DNA of 64,000 nucleotides from Durusdinium trenchii. Lineage: Eukaryota > Sar > Dinophyceae > Suessiales > Symbiodiniaceae. Where the stretch lies: NCBI GenBank assembly GCA_963970005.1, contig CAXAMN010028950.1, positions 266,738 to 330,737 of the forward strand, written 5' to 3'. Positions within the stretch are counted from its first letter, which is position 1, and each line of letters begins with the position of its first letter. The notes under the pieces are model-generated. The model was not told the DNA's origin, ran no database searches, and saw only the letters and a list, made by a program, of their open reading frames with translations. The translations under genes and the position numbers were made by a program. This document shows positions 43,352-54,784 of this stretch, piece after piece.

Positions 43352-44398
43352 GTGTTTCCTGGAGATGACAGATGCCCCAGAAACCAGCTATGCGGGTCTC
43401 CAAACAGCCTGTTGGAGGGTCCTTGTATGTTTATATTTTTCAATTGGTTGGCTTGGACTTTGCCTGGAAACTGTTGGAAAATGTCATGGTTGCTGGATAG
43501 CTTTGTCACGTCCGATTCCGATTCCGTATTACGGGGGTTGGACACGTTTGGACCATGGGAGAGGAAGTTCAGATGTGAAGCTTTTACATCATGATATAGA
43601 CCGAGTTGTATGTGCCATGTTTTGATCAAGTACCTGCCCAGTCCATACTTTGTCAAGTGCTTGTAAACAGATAAATTGCAAGACCAAACAAATCAGAAAA
43701 AAAAATGTCAGCGTACTGTCAGAGTCCCTCAGATGCCTGCATCATTTCTCAGAAGTTGGCCAGTCCCAAACCAATGCCTTGTTTCTGTTTAAACGGCGGC
43801 TTTTCGATAAAGGGACTTGATATGTTGTCCTAGAAGCTTCTGGAGTAGCATGATGTAGCACTAGTTTTGGCATATTTGCCCAACACGTTTCAAGGATCAG
43901 GGCGACCTCTAGCACCATGTCTCCTCTCGTTTCAGGTCAACATGCTACTTGACAACTCAGTGCTAATTTACCTATTCATTCGCGACACCGCAAGTGTGCA
44001 AGTCACAAGCACACTGTCCATTCTCCTGTGTATGCCTGAACCTTGACCCACAACGCGTTAGGGGTACCTGACCACACCTGTGCTGGTCCAGGACTGCGAT
44101 TTAGCTGTGAGTCCTACTAACTCAAACTCACCTCCCCTTTGTGTGGGAAGTGAAACTCCCTCAGGGTGACAGGGTGACAATGCAGTTCATACGAGGGCCT
44201 GTAAAGGTTTTGCACAATGAAGTAAAGCCGCATATAGCCGCCATGCTTTGGTGCTTTGGAAGTCAGGATATGTGGGCACGTGTGTGCTTCTCATTGTTTG
44301 GGATATACCCGAAACCTGGGGCGGCGGTTTGTTCTTGAAGTGTGCATTTGTCTCGCTTCGGTGCCATACCTGGCATCCCGCGAAACCAACGCATTCAG

Positions 44399-44499
44399 AT
44401 CACGGTGCGTCGCACGCGCAGATGACGGAAGAAATGAAACAGATGGCGGCCATGGGCCTTCCTGTGAGCTTCACAGCCAGCGAGCAGCAAGGCGCCACA
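44399..44499 (+). CDS. Exon with MGLPVSF motif
   Basis: After aacgcattcag the frame HGASHAQMTEEMKQMAAMGL, then PVSFTASEQQGAT, ends at GCCACA|GTTGGT. The short MGLPxSF motif with a preceding helix is seen in several eukaryotic RNA-related proteins, but I would not name one from this alone. Confidence 0.5.
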
Positions 44500-44818
44500 G
44501 TTGGTGTTCGTTTTCCATGTGAACGACACGATACGTTCGGGTCAAGTCATCCGTTCTTTCGTTTTGGTGTTTTGTGTTTGTGTGCATTTGGGTTTCAAGG
44601 TCTTTAGGAGGTGTGATTTGTATCGGTCACCGGTGCAAAGGCCTGAAACCACTCGTGTGTAGCGCTACACAAGGGCTGTGCTAACTGAGAGTCACGTGTT
44701 GATCTACTCTTTGGGTTGATGCCATACCTGATGAGTTGGGTGAAGGCTGGCTATCCGTTAACCGTTAACCTCACTAGTTAACTCGTTTAATCAAGATACT
44801 GCAAGTCTCTAGATCATG

Positions 44819-44835
44819 GAATATATATATATATG
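44819..44835 (+). repeat. AT microsatellite
   Basis: About eight AT dinucleotides followed by a G run. Confidence 0.7.
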
Positions 44836-45205
44836 GGGGGCTTGCTGTGCAGATCACGGTCCTCAGACTTGATGATCCTTTTCGATAAAACACCAACAGA
44901 ATCTCAAGGGCTTGAAAGGTGTGACCCCCAACCTTTCACCCACAGGATCATGCTACACGCACTGTATTCATCCCAGCAGGAGATGTTCCAAAAAGGCAAC
45001 AGAATCCGTACACCAACCATGGGTGATGTCCGTGTATCCCCCAGTCGCAGGTCGAAGTGAAGTGGAACGGCGTGTCTTAAGTTCAATCATTATAAGGACA
45101 TTCAAATACTACTGTATCAATGAACATGTTATTTTTTCAATACGATACAACAAGTACTTCAAGCATAGTGTTATTTTAATGTTTTTGATGCTCTTTTTAA
45201 AACAG

Positions 45206-45438
45206 AAACGGTATCAACTACCTTTGGACCCTTCCCCAAGCTGCACGCTCGGGACCCACGGGCAGGCGGCAGCGACTCGGAGGAGGCAGTCGACCCGATC
45301 CAAGGGTCGTTCTTCCGGTCGAAGGAAGACATGGGTGGCCTGGTTCCTACTAGCTCCTTGCTAGGCGATGGCCTCCAACCTACCGATGGCCTCGCATGTT
45401 TTCCGGAAGTTGGGATTTGCTTCGATCTCTTGCCCTAG
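45206..45438 (+). CDS. Open coding frame ending inside a fold-back element
   Basis: After tttttaaaacag the frame TFGPFPKLHARDPRAGGSDS, EEAVDPIQGSFFRSKEDMGG, LVPTSSLLGDGLQPTDGLAC, FPEVGICFDLLP is strongly biased in its first half. It stops at TAG 45436, inside the CCCTAGGG end of the element at 45433. The true exon may end earlier, e.g. at CATGG|GTGGCC (45335). It lacks a start codon and would be missed by ATG-based searches. Confidence 0.5.
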
Positions 45439-45549
45439 GGATCCAGTCGTACCTTCACAGAAGGTACGACTGGACCCTCCTGGCGCCTACATAACAGTGG
45501 TTCCAATCACCTTCAATCGCCTTGTGAGAAGGTACTTGGATCCCTAGGG
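45433..45549. mobile_element. Fold-back MITE-like element (CCCTAGGG ends)
   Basis: Terminal inverted repeats ccctagggatcca (45433-45445) and tggatccctaggg (45537-45549) bound 117 bp. Identical TTG triplets flank it (45430-45432 and 45550-45552), as expected of a 3-bp target duplication. An internal hairpin has 14-bp perfect arms (45442-45455 with 45461-45474). A second member is at 60074-60169. Confidence 0.7.
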
Positions 45550-46153
45550 TTGAGGTGAAATGAGTTGAATTTTCAAGGTGATCTCCTTCTACAACCTGCT
45601 ATCCAGTAATCGACGTGATATGTTAGTTTCAAGTTTCAAGAGCTTTCCTTTCAATCGTCCAACTGCTGATCGAAATGGGCATAAATGCATAAATGGGCCA
45701 AGTATGGTCAAGTCACTACCATCCAAGACGAGAAATTTCTTCTAAATAGCGGCTGTTCTGTGGCATTTTGGTCCTTCCGGATTTGCAGTGTGTGCTTTTT
45801 CCACGACGAACACGCAGAATCAGTCTTCTCCAACATGTGACTGACACTTGGGAGACTTCGCAGCTGGTAGCCTATGTTCATCTTTTTTGCTATCAATGTG
45901 CTGTGTCTTTTCTTGAGCTTCACATGTGCTGCCGCTTTCAATGTGGCTTCCATGTGCTTTTGCTCGCTAAACTGGGACAGCAAAGGCTTGAGAACACAAC
46001 CAACAAAAAGCCATGTTCACATGTTTAAATGGTCAGAAGTATGGGTCTTTGTGGGACACATGTGCAGTGTATTTTTTTTATCCCACCATTGGGCGACGTC
46101 AAAATACCATCAGCAGTACCATCAGCTGATTCGCCGCCGAATGATCAAAGCTG

Positions 46154-46216
46154 TTTGATTCGCTGGTGGATGCCCTTCACCCACTTCAGGAGGAAGAAGA
46201 AGAGGACGAGTGAGCT
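46154..46216 (+). CDS. Short acidic-tailed frame
   Basis: The frame SKLFDSLVDALHPLQEEEEE, then DE and TGA, is biased. It could be a C-terminal exon but is very short. Confidence 0.25.
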
Positions 46217-47232
46217 GATTTTGCCCCCCCAAAACCATGCCGTGGTGAAGGCCCTTCAGAAACCTTGGATGCTCCATGAAGAGGCAGCTGCCGTGATTCA
46301 CTTCCCTCAAAACAGATCATTGCATAGAATGTAATATGGAAGACGTAACGTACTACAGCAGACGCGAATCCAGTTAAGAATAAAATAGATGTTGGATCAA
46401 ACAGGGCGAACTTAGGTGCACTGAGGCCCAAGGATAGGTGAGAGCAATGGTCTGAGCCTTTTTGTACAAAGGAACGTGAACCATCTTAAATTGCTTCTTA
46501 TGTTCCTGGTGCGTCTGTTGGGACTTCCTGTGGTCTTGGGGCCTAAGTCCGTGAACAGAGCGGCATTGCCTCATTTTAAGATGTTTGTGACATCCGCAAC
46601 TTTGTGGTCTCCAGAAGGGTTTCTGCATGTTTCTTGCAGAACTCCCAGTGCAGGCGTGCTGAACGCCGGCCCATGGCCCTGGCGATCTTGAGCAAGCAGA
46701 TCAGGGCATCAAAAAGGATCATCAATGATAATCATTTCTTTTTTTGCGGACTTGGTGTAGATCCCACACATAGAAGTTTGTTGGACTGGGGTCTTTGGCA
46801 TCTTTGGCAGCTGGGAGATGCTTCAATCTATTTACTGTACGTTCATCTATGACTAATAATACGTGTCCATTTTCTTGTCATTGCATCAAATTGGCCTGCC
46901 AAAAGTGCAGTTGTGTGATCCTTCAGTAGATGGAATATGAGACATAAAGATGCCAGTAATGCAGGATATATTTGTTGCAACGGTTGCACCTTAGAATGCA
47001 GAAAAGTAAGCTTCCAATAGGCGCACAACATGCACTTCCAGTTGTGAGAGGGGGTGTTCTTTTGCAGGTGCATGCTGTATCTAAAGGCTTTGAGTTGACA
47101 GGTCAATCACACTCGCGGTTGGGTTACAGGTTGGTGGCAAGCCAAGTACTTTGTCGGGGTCGAACGCCCGATCACTTGGATGTATTTTGGACCAAATCCG
47201 GGATTTTGCCTTGGTGCCCCAGCCGGTGTTAG
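46217..47232 (+). other. Stretch without a supported exon
   Basis: Several open frames lack codon bias and splice signals. Confidence 0.3.
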
Positions 47233-47937
47233 GCCAGGCCATCGACTTCGCTCGAGGCCTTCGCGATTCAGGCGCCTTCCAGGGACCGGGACCCCAAAAC
47301 AGATCGCCACGACGCGGCGCCATCGGGAACGGACGCAGCGATCGCCGCCACCGAAGGAACTGGAACAGGTCAACCAAAGGCTCGGACCGCCTCGGAGGTC
47401 CACGACGGAGTACAGACCACATCGGTACGGCTCCCATTGTACGTGCCACGACGACGGGAGTGTCTTAAGGCTGACGACGACCACTCACAGGAACGATATT
47501 TGAGGATTGGGCGATATATTTATGGTTTGGGTCGGCCCATCCCCTGTTTGCTTCGGCAAGAGGTGTGGGAGGACCTCTCCAAGAAGTCGCCAGAATTCTG
47601 CGCAGGACGTTGGTATTTCCATGCATTCGATTTGAGGGATCTTGATTTGCACCCGGCACTTGCTGCAATTTTGGCTCCCAGTGGCACTTGGAAAAACCCT
47701 TCCGCTAGCGTGCCGACTGCTTCATGCTTGGACGGTTTTCCCTTAAAGGGAGGCCCCAGCTTACATGTTGAAGCGAATACAAAAAGATCATCGCTGGATT
47801 ACACTGAACTGCATGCAGGGTTCTTTCAACCACAACCTTCAGTAACTCTTTTGTCACATACTTCAAATCAAGGTGTGCACTCCTGCAATGAGAATGTAAA
47901 GAGACACTTGAATGTCCCACAAAACCAATTCCGGTAA
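47233..47937 (+). CDS. Long open frame (234 codons), no ATG start
   Basis: Opens after tgttag|G at 47233 and runs to TAA at 47935. Segments include SLEAFAIQAPSRDRDPKTDR, DAAPSGTDAAIAATEGTGTG, ERYLRIGRYIYGLGRPIPC, LLRQEVWEDLSKKSPEFCAG, RWYFHAFDLRDLDLHPALAA. Bias is strong in the 5' third and moderate later. It is far longer than other exons here. It may be a large internal exon or a processed (retroposed) copy. A rival frame is open only over the first third. Confidence 0.45.
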   Translation, partial: ARPSTSLEAFAIQAPSRDRDPKTDRHDAAPSGTDAAIAATEGTGTGQPKARTASEVHDGVQTTSVRLPLYVPRRRECLKADDDHSQERYLRIGRYIYGLGRPIPCLLRQEVWEDLSKKSPEFCAGRWYFHAFDLRDLDLHPALAAILAPSGTWKNPSASVPTASCLDGFPLKGGPSLHVEANTKRSSLDYTELHAGFFQPQPSVTLLSHTSNQGVHSCNENVKRHLNVPQNQFR

Positions 47938-48835
47938 AACCTCGATTCCACCAGATAGCACGGGGATCCAGCGCCCCGTGAAAAAAAGAACCATCGCTGA
48001 CCTTCATCGACTCTGACCGTCCATGTCCATCCGAAGACTGACCGGGCTCACCGCCCTGGCACGGAGCTCCCAACCCGATGGCGACCGGGAGAGCGGGCGA
48101 GCTGAGTAGACGGAGACCAGACAAAGGAGTTCCCCTACGCAGACGTGGAGCCAGTGAGAACACCTCTTTTACAACCGTTCTTTTCTTTGATCAATGATCA
48201 ACCAGTGAAAGGCCAGTGAATGATCATTGGCCAGTGAATGTAAAGATGAAGAATGGGTCTTCTTGATTGCAATTGCAAGGTCACCGAGGGCTGGGCTTGT
48301 GACATTTGCAAACTTGGCTGACAAGGAAGATAGAGCGTGTCCCAGGAAGATAGAGCTCCTGTTGGAGAACCATGTATGCGTATACAATGTTTTTTTGGAA
48401 TAGAGCGCGCCCCTCCACTTCGAGTATTTATATAATATATATATATAATTATACAGATACCAACAGGGCGTAAACAAGCAGTCAAAGCCTGTACTTGTAC
48501 GAGTCCAATCTGTTGACAACAGTTCATTTGTATTGTGCAAATCCCAGTTTTGAGTGCAAAGATGCCTCCCTTCCAGCATTCCCATACATTGCCTCAGTGG
48601 AGGATGATCGCAACTCAGTGGTAATTTGAGGGGAACCCATCCCTACTAAATTAAAAAGGGTCTGCAAATTGGGACTGGAATCGCTACCTGGTCATTCACG
48701 CGAGGCCTTTTTTGTTGCCCCAACTGGCGAGGGGATGACTTCGCTGAAAAACCTTTGTTGGGTGGTCTAGCCTTTTTCAGCACCAGCGTGTTTTTTTTTC
48801 ACCTCCAACCTGCACGTTTTTTTGTTGACGCCCAG

Positions 48836-48918
48836 GTCGCTTTGAGCTCTTCCTCCGCAGAGGAGTGGATCTTCTTTGGTTCGGCGCCTGACGGTGAAGC
48901 CACGACAGAAAGCTCTTC
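48836..48918 (+). CDS. Ser/Glu-rich exon
   Basis: After tgttgacgcccag|G the frame VALSSSSAEEWIFFGSAPDG, then EATTESS, is strongly biased and ends at CTTC|GTTGTT. The sequence 47938-48835 before it is non-coding, with T runs and an AT repeat near 48430-48450. Confidence 0.5.
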
Positions 48919-49136
48919 GTTGTTTTGGTTGTGATGCCAGATATGCTTAGCTTACGTTATGGCATATCAAGCATTTCAAATGATTTGTATGGGGCCAGTG
49001 CACCCACAAGCCGCCAAGCACATATGTTTGGAGGTTACTCGGTTGCTCGATTGCTTGCTCTTGGCAGTGTGTGATTGTTTGTGGCACAGTTTGTGCTCAG
49101 AACGTAGGTGTTCTTGGACGAAACGATCACTTCCCA

Positions 49137-49640
49137 TCAAAAAAAGGGCGCGATTAGCTCAACGGGTCCAAGGGCGGCAGTTGCTTTTGCGCGAGAAGCT
49201 GCCAACAATGAGCTTTCCCTGTATCCAGTGGTTTCTTGGACAAGTGTCCCTGGATGCTTTACGATGCCGAAGATGCTCAGTGGTCGAACTGGAGGTTTGA
49301 GCGTGACTGTTAAGTGTTCGATCAGTTTGGCACGTTGCGCGGATGTTCTGCGTGAAGTCTGAGTTCTTCTTCTACAACTCAAACATACGTATGCTTGGTG
49401 ACGCCGTGTTCTTTTTATTGTGATAAAGCGCGGTGCCAAAGCAACCACAGTTAGACAATGCGGGCAACTCTCTGCTGCAGTGCCGTCAGGAAGTAGGACC
49501 TGGTGATGGCGCGGAAGTGTAGAAGGCATTTTCCGGGTTGCAGAATGAAAGACAAGCTGGGCGAGAGTGAGCCGTGGCCACTTCACCATCACGTTGACGT
49601 TCTCATGAGCGAGATTACCACATTGCTTTCTACCCAACAA
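49137..49640 (-). CDS. Minus-strand ORF with two CxxC pairs
   Basis: 167 codons including CPHCLTVVALAPRF and, 22 residues on, CLSCRRRTQTSRR. C-x2-C-x22-C-x2-C is a zinc-ribbon-like spacing. The overlapping + frame (STGPRAAVAFAREAANNELS) has slightly better bias, so this may be chance. Confidence 0.2.
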   Translation of the reverse strand: MLGRKQCGNLAHENVNVMVKWPRLTLAQLVFHSATRKMPSTLPRHHQVLLPDGTAAESCPHCLTVVALAPRFITIKRTRRHQAYVCLSCRRRTQTSRRTSAQRAKLIEHLTVTLKPPVRPLSIFGIVKHPGTLVQETTGYRESSLLAASRAKATAALGPVELIAPFF

Positions 49641-49798
49641 TCATACACTATTGTATAATTATTGGTCGTTGCATTCATAGTGGGGATAGCCTCACATTGA
49701 ACAACCACTTTAGGTATATGGCTGTGTATTCTAATAGGGAAACACCATGGAAACACCATGAAACACCCTATTTAAGCTACACACCGTACCTGGTACCG

Positions 49799-49918
49799 AT
49801 CGATCCCAGATCGGCTCGCACCACCGGCAGGATGTGGTGGCTTCGTGTATCGCAGACTTCGAGGACGAATGAAGCGGATCGCGATTCGAAGTGGATCCCA
49901 GACACTCTAGAACAGGGT
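49799..49918 (+). CDS. Putative exon, frame undecided
   Basis: A GC-rich island with two strong frames: RSARTTGRMWWLRVSQTSRT, and IGSHHRQDVVASCIADFEDE (after cgatcccag). Clean choice is not possible. Confidence 0.35.
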
Positions 49919-50652
49919 GTGGAGTGTTGGGTGTGGAGCAGTCTTAGTCTTCTGGGTGTGGAGTCAGGTTTAGTCTTTGCAGTTAGTGTTGGTATGTTTT
50001 GGTTGTTCTGTTGCTCGTTCTGATGCGCAGTTTGTGGGGTGTTTCAGGGTGATTCAGTTTTGTGCTGGGCAGGCAGTGACTGCAGTGGGTTTTAACGTGA
50101 TGGTCCATGAGTGTATTGAGATCAGATCTAAGCAGCAGCCGCGGCTATTAGCGGATCCCCAGCCTGGCATACTCATAAATGTCCTCGCATTAGAGCCATT
50201 TAGTAACTGGAAAACAACTTGTGTTAGGAACAGTAGTAGACATATACAGTGTGATATTATGTGATCATGTTTGATAAGATGTTGGGGAAGGCACTCACTA
50301 GTAGTTCACCTGGCCAATATCACGACACCCTTTACAATCCCTTTCACACAAGCGCCCAGAGACTGCTCGAGACCCATGTCTTAGGCCTCAGCTTCATTGC
50401 TTTGACTGAAAGGATGAAGATTTGCGAAACTGTTCATTAAGCTAAACCAATATGTTTGCACTTCCGACTGTCCCTACACTGAGCTGTTGCGCCACGGGGG
50501 GGTCTACTCGAACCTTCTAGGTAAAGTCTTTGTATCCCTATCTATTCTTGGCTTCCAGGGTGAGTCACAGGTATTCTTCCCTCAGCTCATTGGGTAAATC
50601 CGCAACTCCCCCTAGCTCCTTCTCGTTGGATCTAATGCGTCAGTCAACGCAG

Positions 50653-50700
50653 GTGGCCGACGAGTTGATGCTGCTACAGGGCAAGGCAGAGCATTTTCGG
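50653..50700 (+). CDS. Small exon
   Basis: After gtcaacgcag|G the frame VADELMLLQGKAEHFR is biased and ends at TTCGG|GTCCAT. Confidence 0.4.
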
Positions 50701-51751
50701 GTCCATAGAGAGAGGTGGTTTGTAAAGTGATAGGGCCTGAAAGTGTTCCAAAAAGCTGAACAAAAACGTAGTGAGGCCATCGCTATTAGGTTGGAAGCCA
50801 TCGCCATGAGGTTGGAGGAATGGTTTTGTTGATTTCTAGAGGTTTACAGTGGATAGTCAAAAGTCTCCAAAGGGGATTCTTATATTCAATTTCAATATCT
50901 TGCACTCGGTGCTGGGACGATGGAGCCATTGCCTATACCTATGCTGGGAATCATGCTTCACCACCTGTTCCTAAGCTGCTCTGGTTGACCTTGGAAGACT
51001 ACTGGCGGAGAAACATATCACTGATCACCCAAGCTGTGCAAGCCTGGCGGTCAAGCCATGCCTATCTATACTGTATACTGAAACTGAACCAGAACCAGGG
51101 AGGCAAACAAAAACAGACAGACACACACACAGAGAGATAGAGACGGAGACAGAGACAGACAAGTGAATCCCCTTTTAACTTTGCCTCGTAACTCATTTTT
51201 GCTGTGTTGGGCAGCTATCCGAAACAGCAATGCCCACGTTGCCCACGTCGGAACTCATTGGGCTTCAGGTGCACTTGCACTCCATGGCCTCTCGGTGAGA
51301 AACTCTGGGTGCCAGTTGAGGGAGACCGGGCATGGCAGTGCTTTCTCTCGCACTTTCTGACCCTTCTTGGGAGAATTGTTAGACCACTTGACAAGTGGGA
51401 ACCAACTACATAATAAGCAACGGGAAGTCGTACGTTGCAATTCAGATGTTCGACAACTAAACTTGCAATTTGTTCTGCTGCCTGGTAGAGGATTGCCCTG
51501 TGCTGCCTGCTAGATGGTTGCCCTGGCGGCAGCTATACTGGGATTGTTTCTTTTTTGGGGTGCTTTTCACTCCCCGTGGTATCGGAACCACTGGTCAGAC
51601 TGAGATGTGATATTCGATGGTTGTGGGATTGGGCATTCCCTCCAGGGTGTGGCCCAGTAACAGGAAAGGGCAAGAGAGCACACATATCACTTCTTGAAAT
51701 GTCGACCTGCAACCTATAACCGAGCTTCCACTGGGCCCTGGTCAGATATAC

Positions 51752-52018
51752 ATGCGTCCGACGGTGGCCGATTCCGAGGAAGTTGATTCAGAGGGCGACA
51801 GGGCAGTCCTGGAGATGGAGAGACAGAGATTTGGGAAGTCCTCGCATTCTGCGGAGGTCTGGAACGAAGTCACCGGTGGAGTGGGCCGACCGACCCACTG
51901 GACCTGGAGAGAACACGATGGAGAAACCGACCTTTGGAGGTCTCCAACCGATGGATCGAAGTGGATCGGAATAGATCGAACACGGCATGTCATAGGAATT
52001 GAAGCATATATGACATAG
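51752..52018 (+). CDS. Small ORF with ATG start, Trp-rich
   Basis: An ATG at 51752 opens 88 codons: MRPTVADSEEVDSEGDRAVL, EMERQRFGKSSHSAEVWNEV, TGGVGRPTHWTWREHDGETD, LWRSPTDGSKWIGIDRTRH. Bias is strong over the first 70 codons. It could be a whole small gene or a first exon with a donor near TCGAA|GTGGAT (51960). No family known to me. Confidence 0.5.
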   Translation: MRPTVADSEEVDSEGDRAVLEMERQRFGKSSHSAEVWNEVTGGVGRPTHWTWREHDGETDLWRSPTDGSKWIGIDRTRHVIGIEAYMT

Positions 52019-52194
52019 TGTGAAAGCACTATATAAGTCATGTGAATACCATGGTAGAAATATCATGATAGAAGATCATATATGACATATGGTGTAGGAA
52101 TTGAGCACGATTGTTGAGAGACATCGAAGAGTGACACCTCAAACATTCTCAAACTTTGCATAGTGTTGTTTGATTAAAAAGGCAAAGATCGAAG

Positions 52195-52596
52195 ATGACA
52201 GATGGAAAACAAATGAACACATATTTTGTCATGAGTCAGAACGCTTTAGCAACACGATCATGGAAGCGTCATGGTCAAGAGGAGAAGGTGCGGTTTGGAG
52301 ATGAGCTGCTATTAGCAGATCTAGTACTCTATCTAGTACTCGATCATGCATCATGTCAACTCTATTTGCAATGTCTGGAATTCCTAAGTTCTGCAGGTCG
52401 TGGGACGTTCGCTCAGCACCGGATGGCCCATCAGGACATCGACATCGGTGCCGCAACTGGAGTGGGTGTGCTCGAAGAGCAGCATGCGCACTACTTGGTG
52501 AATGTCTTTTGGCCCAAGCCACCGGAAGGCATGAGTTCACATGAGTTCCTAACGAGTTTGAGCCAAGATGAGCATTCCTACATTTTTGGTTGGTGA
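52195..52596 (+). CDS. ORF with ATG start, 133 codons
   Basis: An ATG at 52195 begins MTDGKQMNTYFVMSQNALAT. The best biased part is GRGTFAQHRMAHQDIDIGAA, TGVGVLEEQHAHYL at 52397-52497, after ttctgcag and before a GT donor (ACTTG|GTGAAT). The core is probably an exon. The first half may be intron read-through. Confidence 0.45.
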   Translation: MTDGKQMNTYFVMSQNALATRSWKRHGQEEKVRFGDELLLADLVLYLVLDHASCQLYLQCLEFLSSAGRGTFAQHRMAHQDIDIGAATGVGVLEEQHAHYLVNVFWPKPPEGMSSHEFLTSLSQDEHSYIFGW

Positions 52597-53296
52597 GTTG
52601 GGAGGATGCCCAGTCGTCGCTGGCGGTTCTGAAGATCCGTAGTAGGAAACTTGGACGGACCTGTGTTTGCTTGTTCTAGCCGCTATCCGAATGAATTTTG
52701 GGTCATTGGGAAGTGTTGAAGGAAAGGCTTGACTTGAAGGGATTGTCACCCAATGGATCCACTGGGACAGCAAAGACCAGAACTGTCCTCCAAAAGAGAT
52801 GCGACGTTGAGTTCTGAACCAGGCAAAGCAGGCCCCCCCCACTGTAAGGTCGTGCTTCTTGCAAGCAGAACTTGATCATATTATTGAGGAACAGTGTGAT
52901 CGTTATTCTAGTGACTTCATCAACAAGGAACCACGCATCCTTCCAGTTGTAGTGGACCCCCCGGCTCTTTCTGTCGTCCATATTTGGGCTAAGCACTGAA
53001 AAGTCCAAACAGAAACGCAATGCTTCCACCAATAAGCTTTGCATGACAATGTCTTTGAACCTTTGGCCAAGCGGAAAGGGAGATCGGAAGTCTTTTATGC
53101 GTGTGTTGGAACGTTTGTGTGGGCGTTGGGGAACCAAGTTGAGACCTTTGTTATGTTCATGTTGCGTGATGCTCATCAGCCTATTTGGGGTCAAGAATGG
53201 AACATGGTGACATATGGCGGCGAAAGGCTGGTCAGAAACTGAGTTGTAACATGTTGAATCTTGGAAATCATATATTGAGTGGCATAACGTGTTTTT

Positions 53297-53713
53297 TTGC
53301 GCGATGAATTAGCAACTCTTGCACTAACTTGCTATTGTACTTCCGTTTGTTTCGGTTTGTTTCGGCGCGCGTTCTGGATCAGATCCGACCATGAGACCCG
53401 GTTGGAGCAGTTGGAGAAGTTCCGCCGGTTGACTCAGAACCACTTCAACGGAAAACCCACTGAGATCTGCCGGCTGGAACAGGGCGGCGAGGGGTTCCGC
53501 CGAAAGGAACATGGTGGTCACAGTGATAGGAGCTGTGTCTCGTGGCATCTCGTGGCCAAGTTTGCATGCCTTTGCAGGGGGGACGAAAAGGACAATGCCA
53601 CAAGTGCTTGGTCCTCATTTGGACGCTTGAGTGGGGCAGCCATGAAGACCAGAGGCTTCGGTTTTCTCACAAGTGGTGCGCGGAGAGGTCCGCACAAGTT
53701 GTGCATGGAGTGA
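53297..53713 (+). CDS. ORF with a charged helical core, 138 codons
   Basis: The 5' part is hydrophobic (LATLALTCYCTSVCFGLFRR). The core WIRSDHETRLEQLEKFRRLT, QNHFNGKPTEICRLEQGGEG, FRRKEHGGHSD (about 53367-53525) has near-perfect third-position bias. It then continues to a TGA at 53711. Probably an exon inside a longer frame. No domain was recognised. Confidence 0.5.
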   Translation: MRDELATLALTCYCTSVCFGLFRRAFWIRSDHETRLEQLEKFRRLTQNHFNGKPTEICRLEQGGEGFRRKEHGGHSDRSCVSWHLVAKFACLCRGDEKDNATSAWSSFGRLSGAAMKTRGFGFLTSGARRGPHKLCME

Positions 53714-54432
53714 ATGTTCCGTCAAGGACGGATACAATGTGCTCGGGCTGCCCTGCTCTTCTCCGATCGGCGACTCTGAGGCAGGAGTCTGTCAGCAACA
53801 TGCGGCTGGGATGCTTCAGCAGGACAGGAGTTGTGAACTCTTTGTGGAGAAAAGAAAGCACTGTGGCTAAGAGATGGCGTTCCTGAATGTGATCCCTTTT
53901 CAACGATTGTGCTACAGTTGAGGCTTGCTTCAAGAGGCTGTGGCCATAAAGGATCCACTCGTCATCTAACAACAAGTGGTTTTTATGGCTACAGCTTCCG
54001 GCCAGGGAAACTAATCAGTCTCAAGGAATAAAGAGGTCGTGGCCGGCCGGGGGAGTCCATGAGTCATCTATCAAGATATTGTTGTCACAACCATGGCCGA
54101 CCCGCAATGAACTTCAATGTTTTGCCGCAGTGGCCTCTGGGCGGTCCCGGTGGTCCATGTGCCCCGGAACCGAAACACTGCGGCCATGCAGCGATGGGCG
54201 AGGCGCCCACGACCCTACGGCATGGCATTGACTTGGGTGACCCTGCAAACCATCATGCCACTCTTGTGGCCCATAAAAATGCTGAACCACAGCCAGCCAC
54301 TTGTGTGTAAATCTAAGTGGTGTTAAGCTCGCAAGAAGAAACTCATAAGAATCAGCCCTCCACAAAAAAATAACACTACCTCAAGTCTCCAAAGCCACAT
54401 AGACTACACTTGACCATTTCCCCTGGTGTTTT

Positions 54433-54548
54433 GGACAAGCCTCGCTCGCCACGCTCGCCCTCGCTAAGGAGCTGCGAGAACCACAGATGCCGCAACTCTG
54501 GGAGCTTTGGAAGAAGCGGCTCGAGCCCTTAGTGTGGCCCACGAGCAG
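54433..54548 (+). CDS. Helical exon
   Basis: The frame GQASLATLALAKELREPQMP, then QLWELWKKRLEPLVWPTS, is strongly biased and ends at GAGCAG|GTTGTC. The acceptor is unclear. An amphipathic helix is likely. Confidence 0.4.
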
Positions 54549-54784
54549 GTTGTCCAACCTTTTTGGGGGGGGGCTTGGCTTTCCCACGACGACTCGACAC
54601 AACGCGAGGAAAAGGATGAAAAGAACACGTTAACCTTTGTTTTTTTTGTCCGAGGAAACCGAGCGAAACATAGTGAATCAACCGTGCCCAGCGGAGACCG
54701 GCCGAGGACGGTGGACCTTTGGGGTGGACCTTTATGAGTTCAGGATCTAAACGGCCAGAGCAGAGAAAGAAAGTTAAATCAACT

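Noticed and set aside
49147-49200. tRNA-like start (gggcgcgattagctcaacgg)
   Set aside because: No matching acceptor stem, anticodon arm or T-arm follows.
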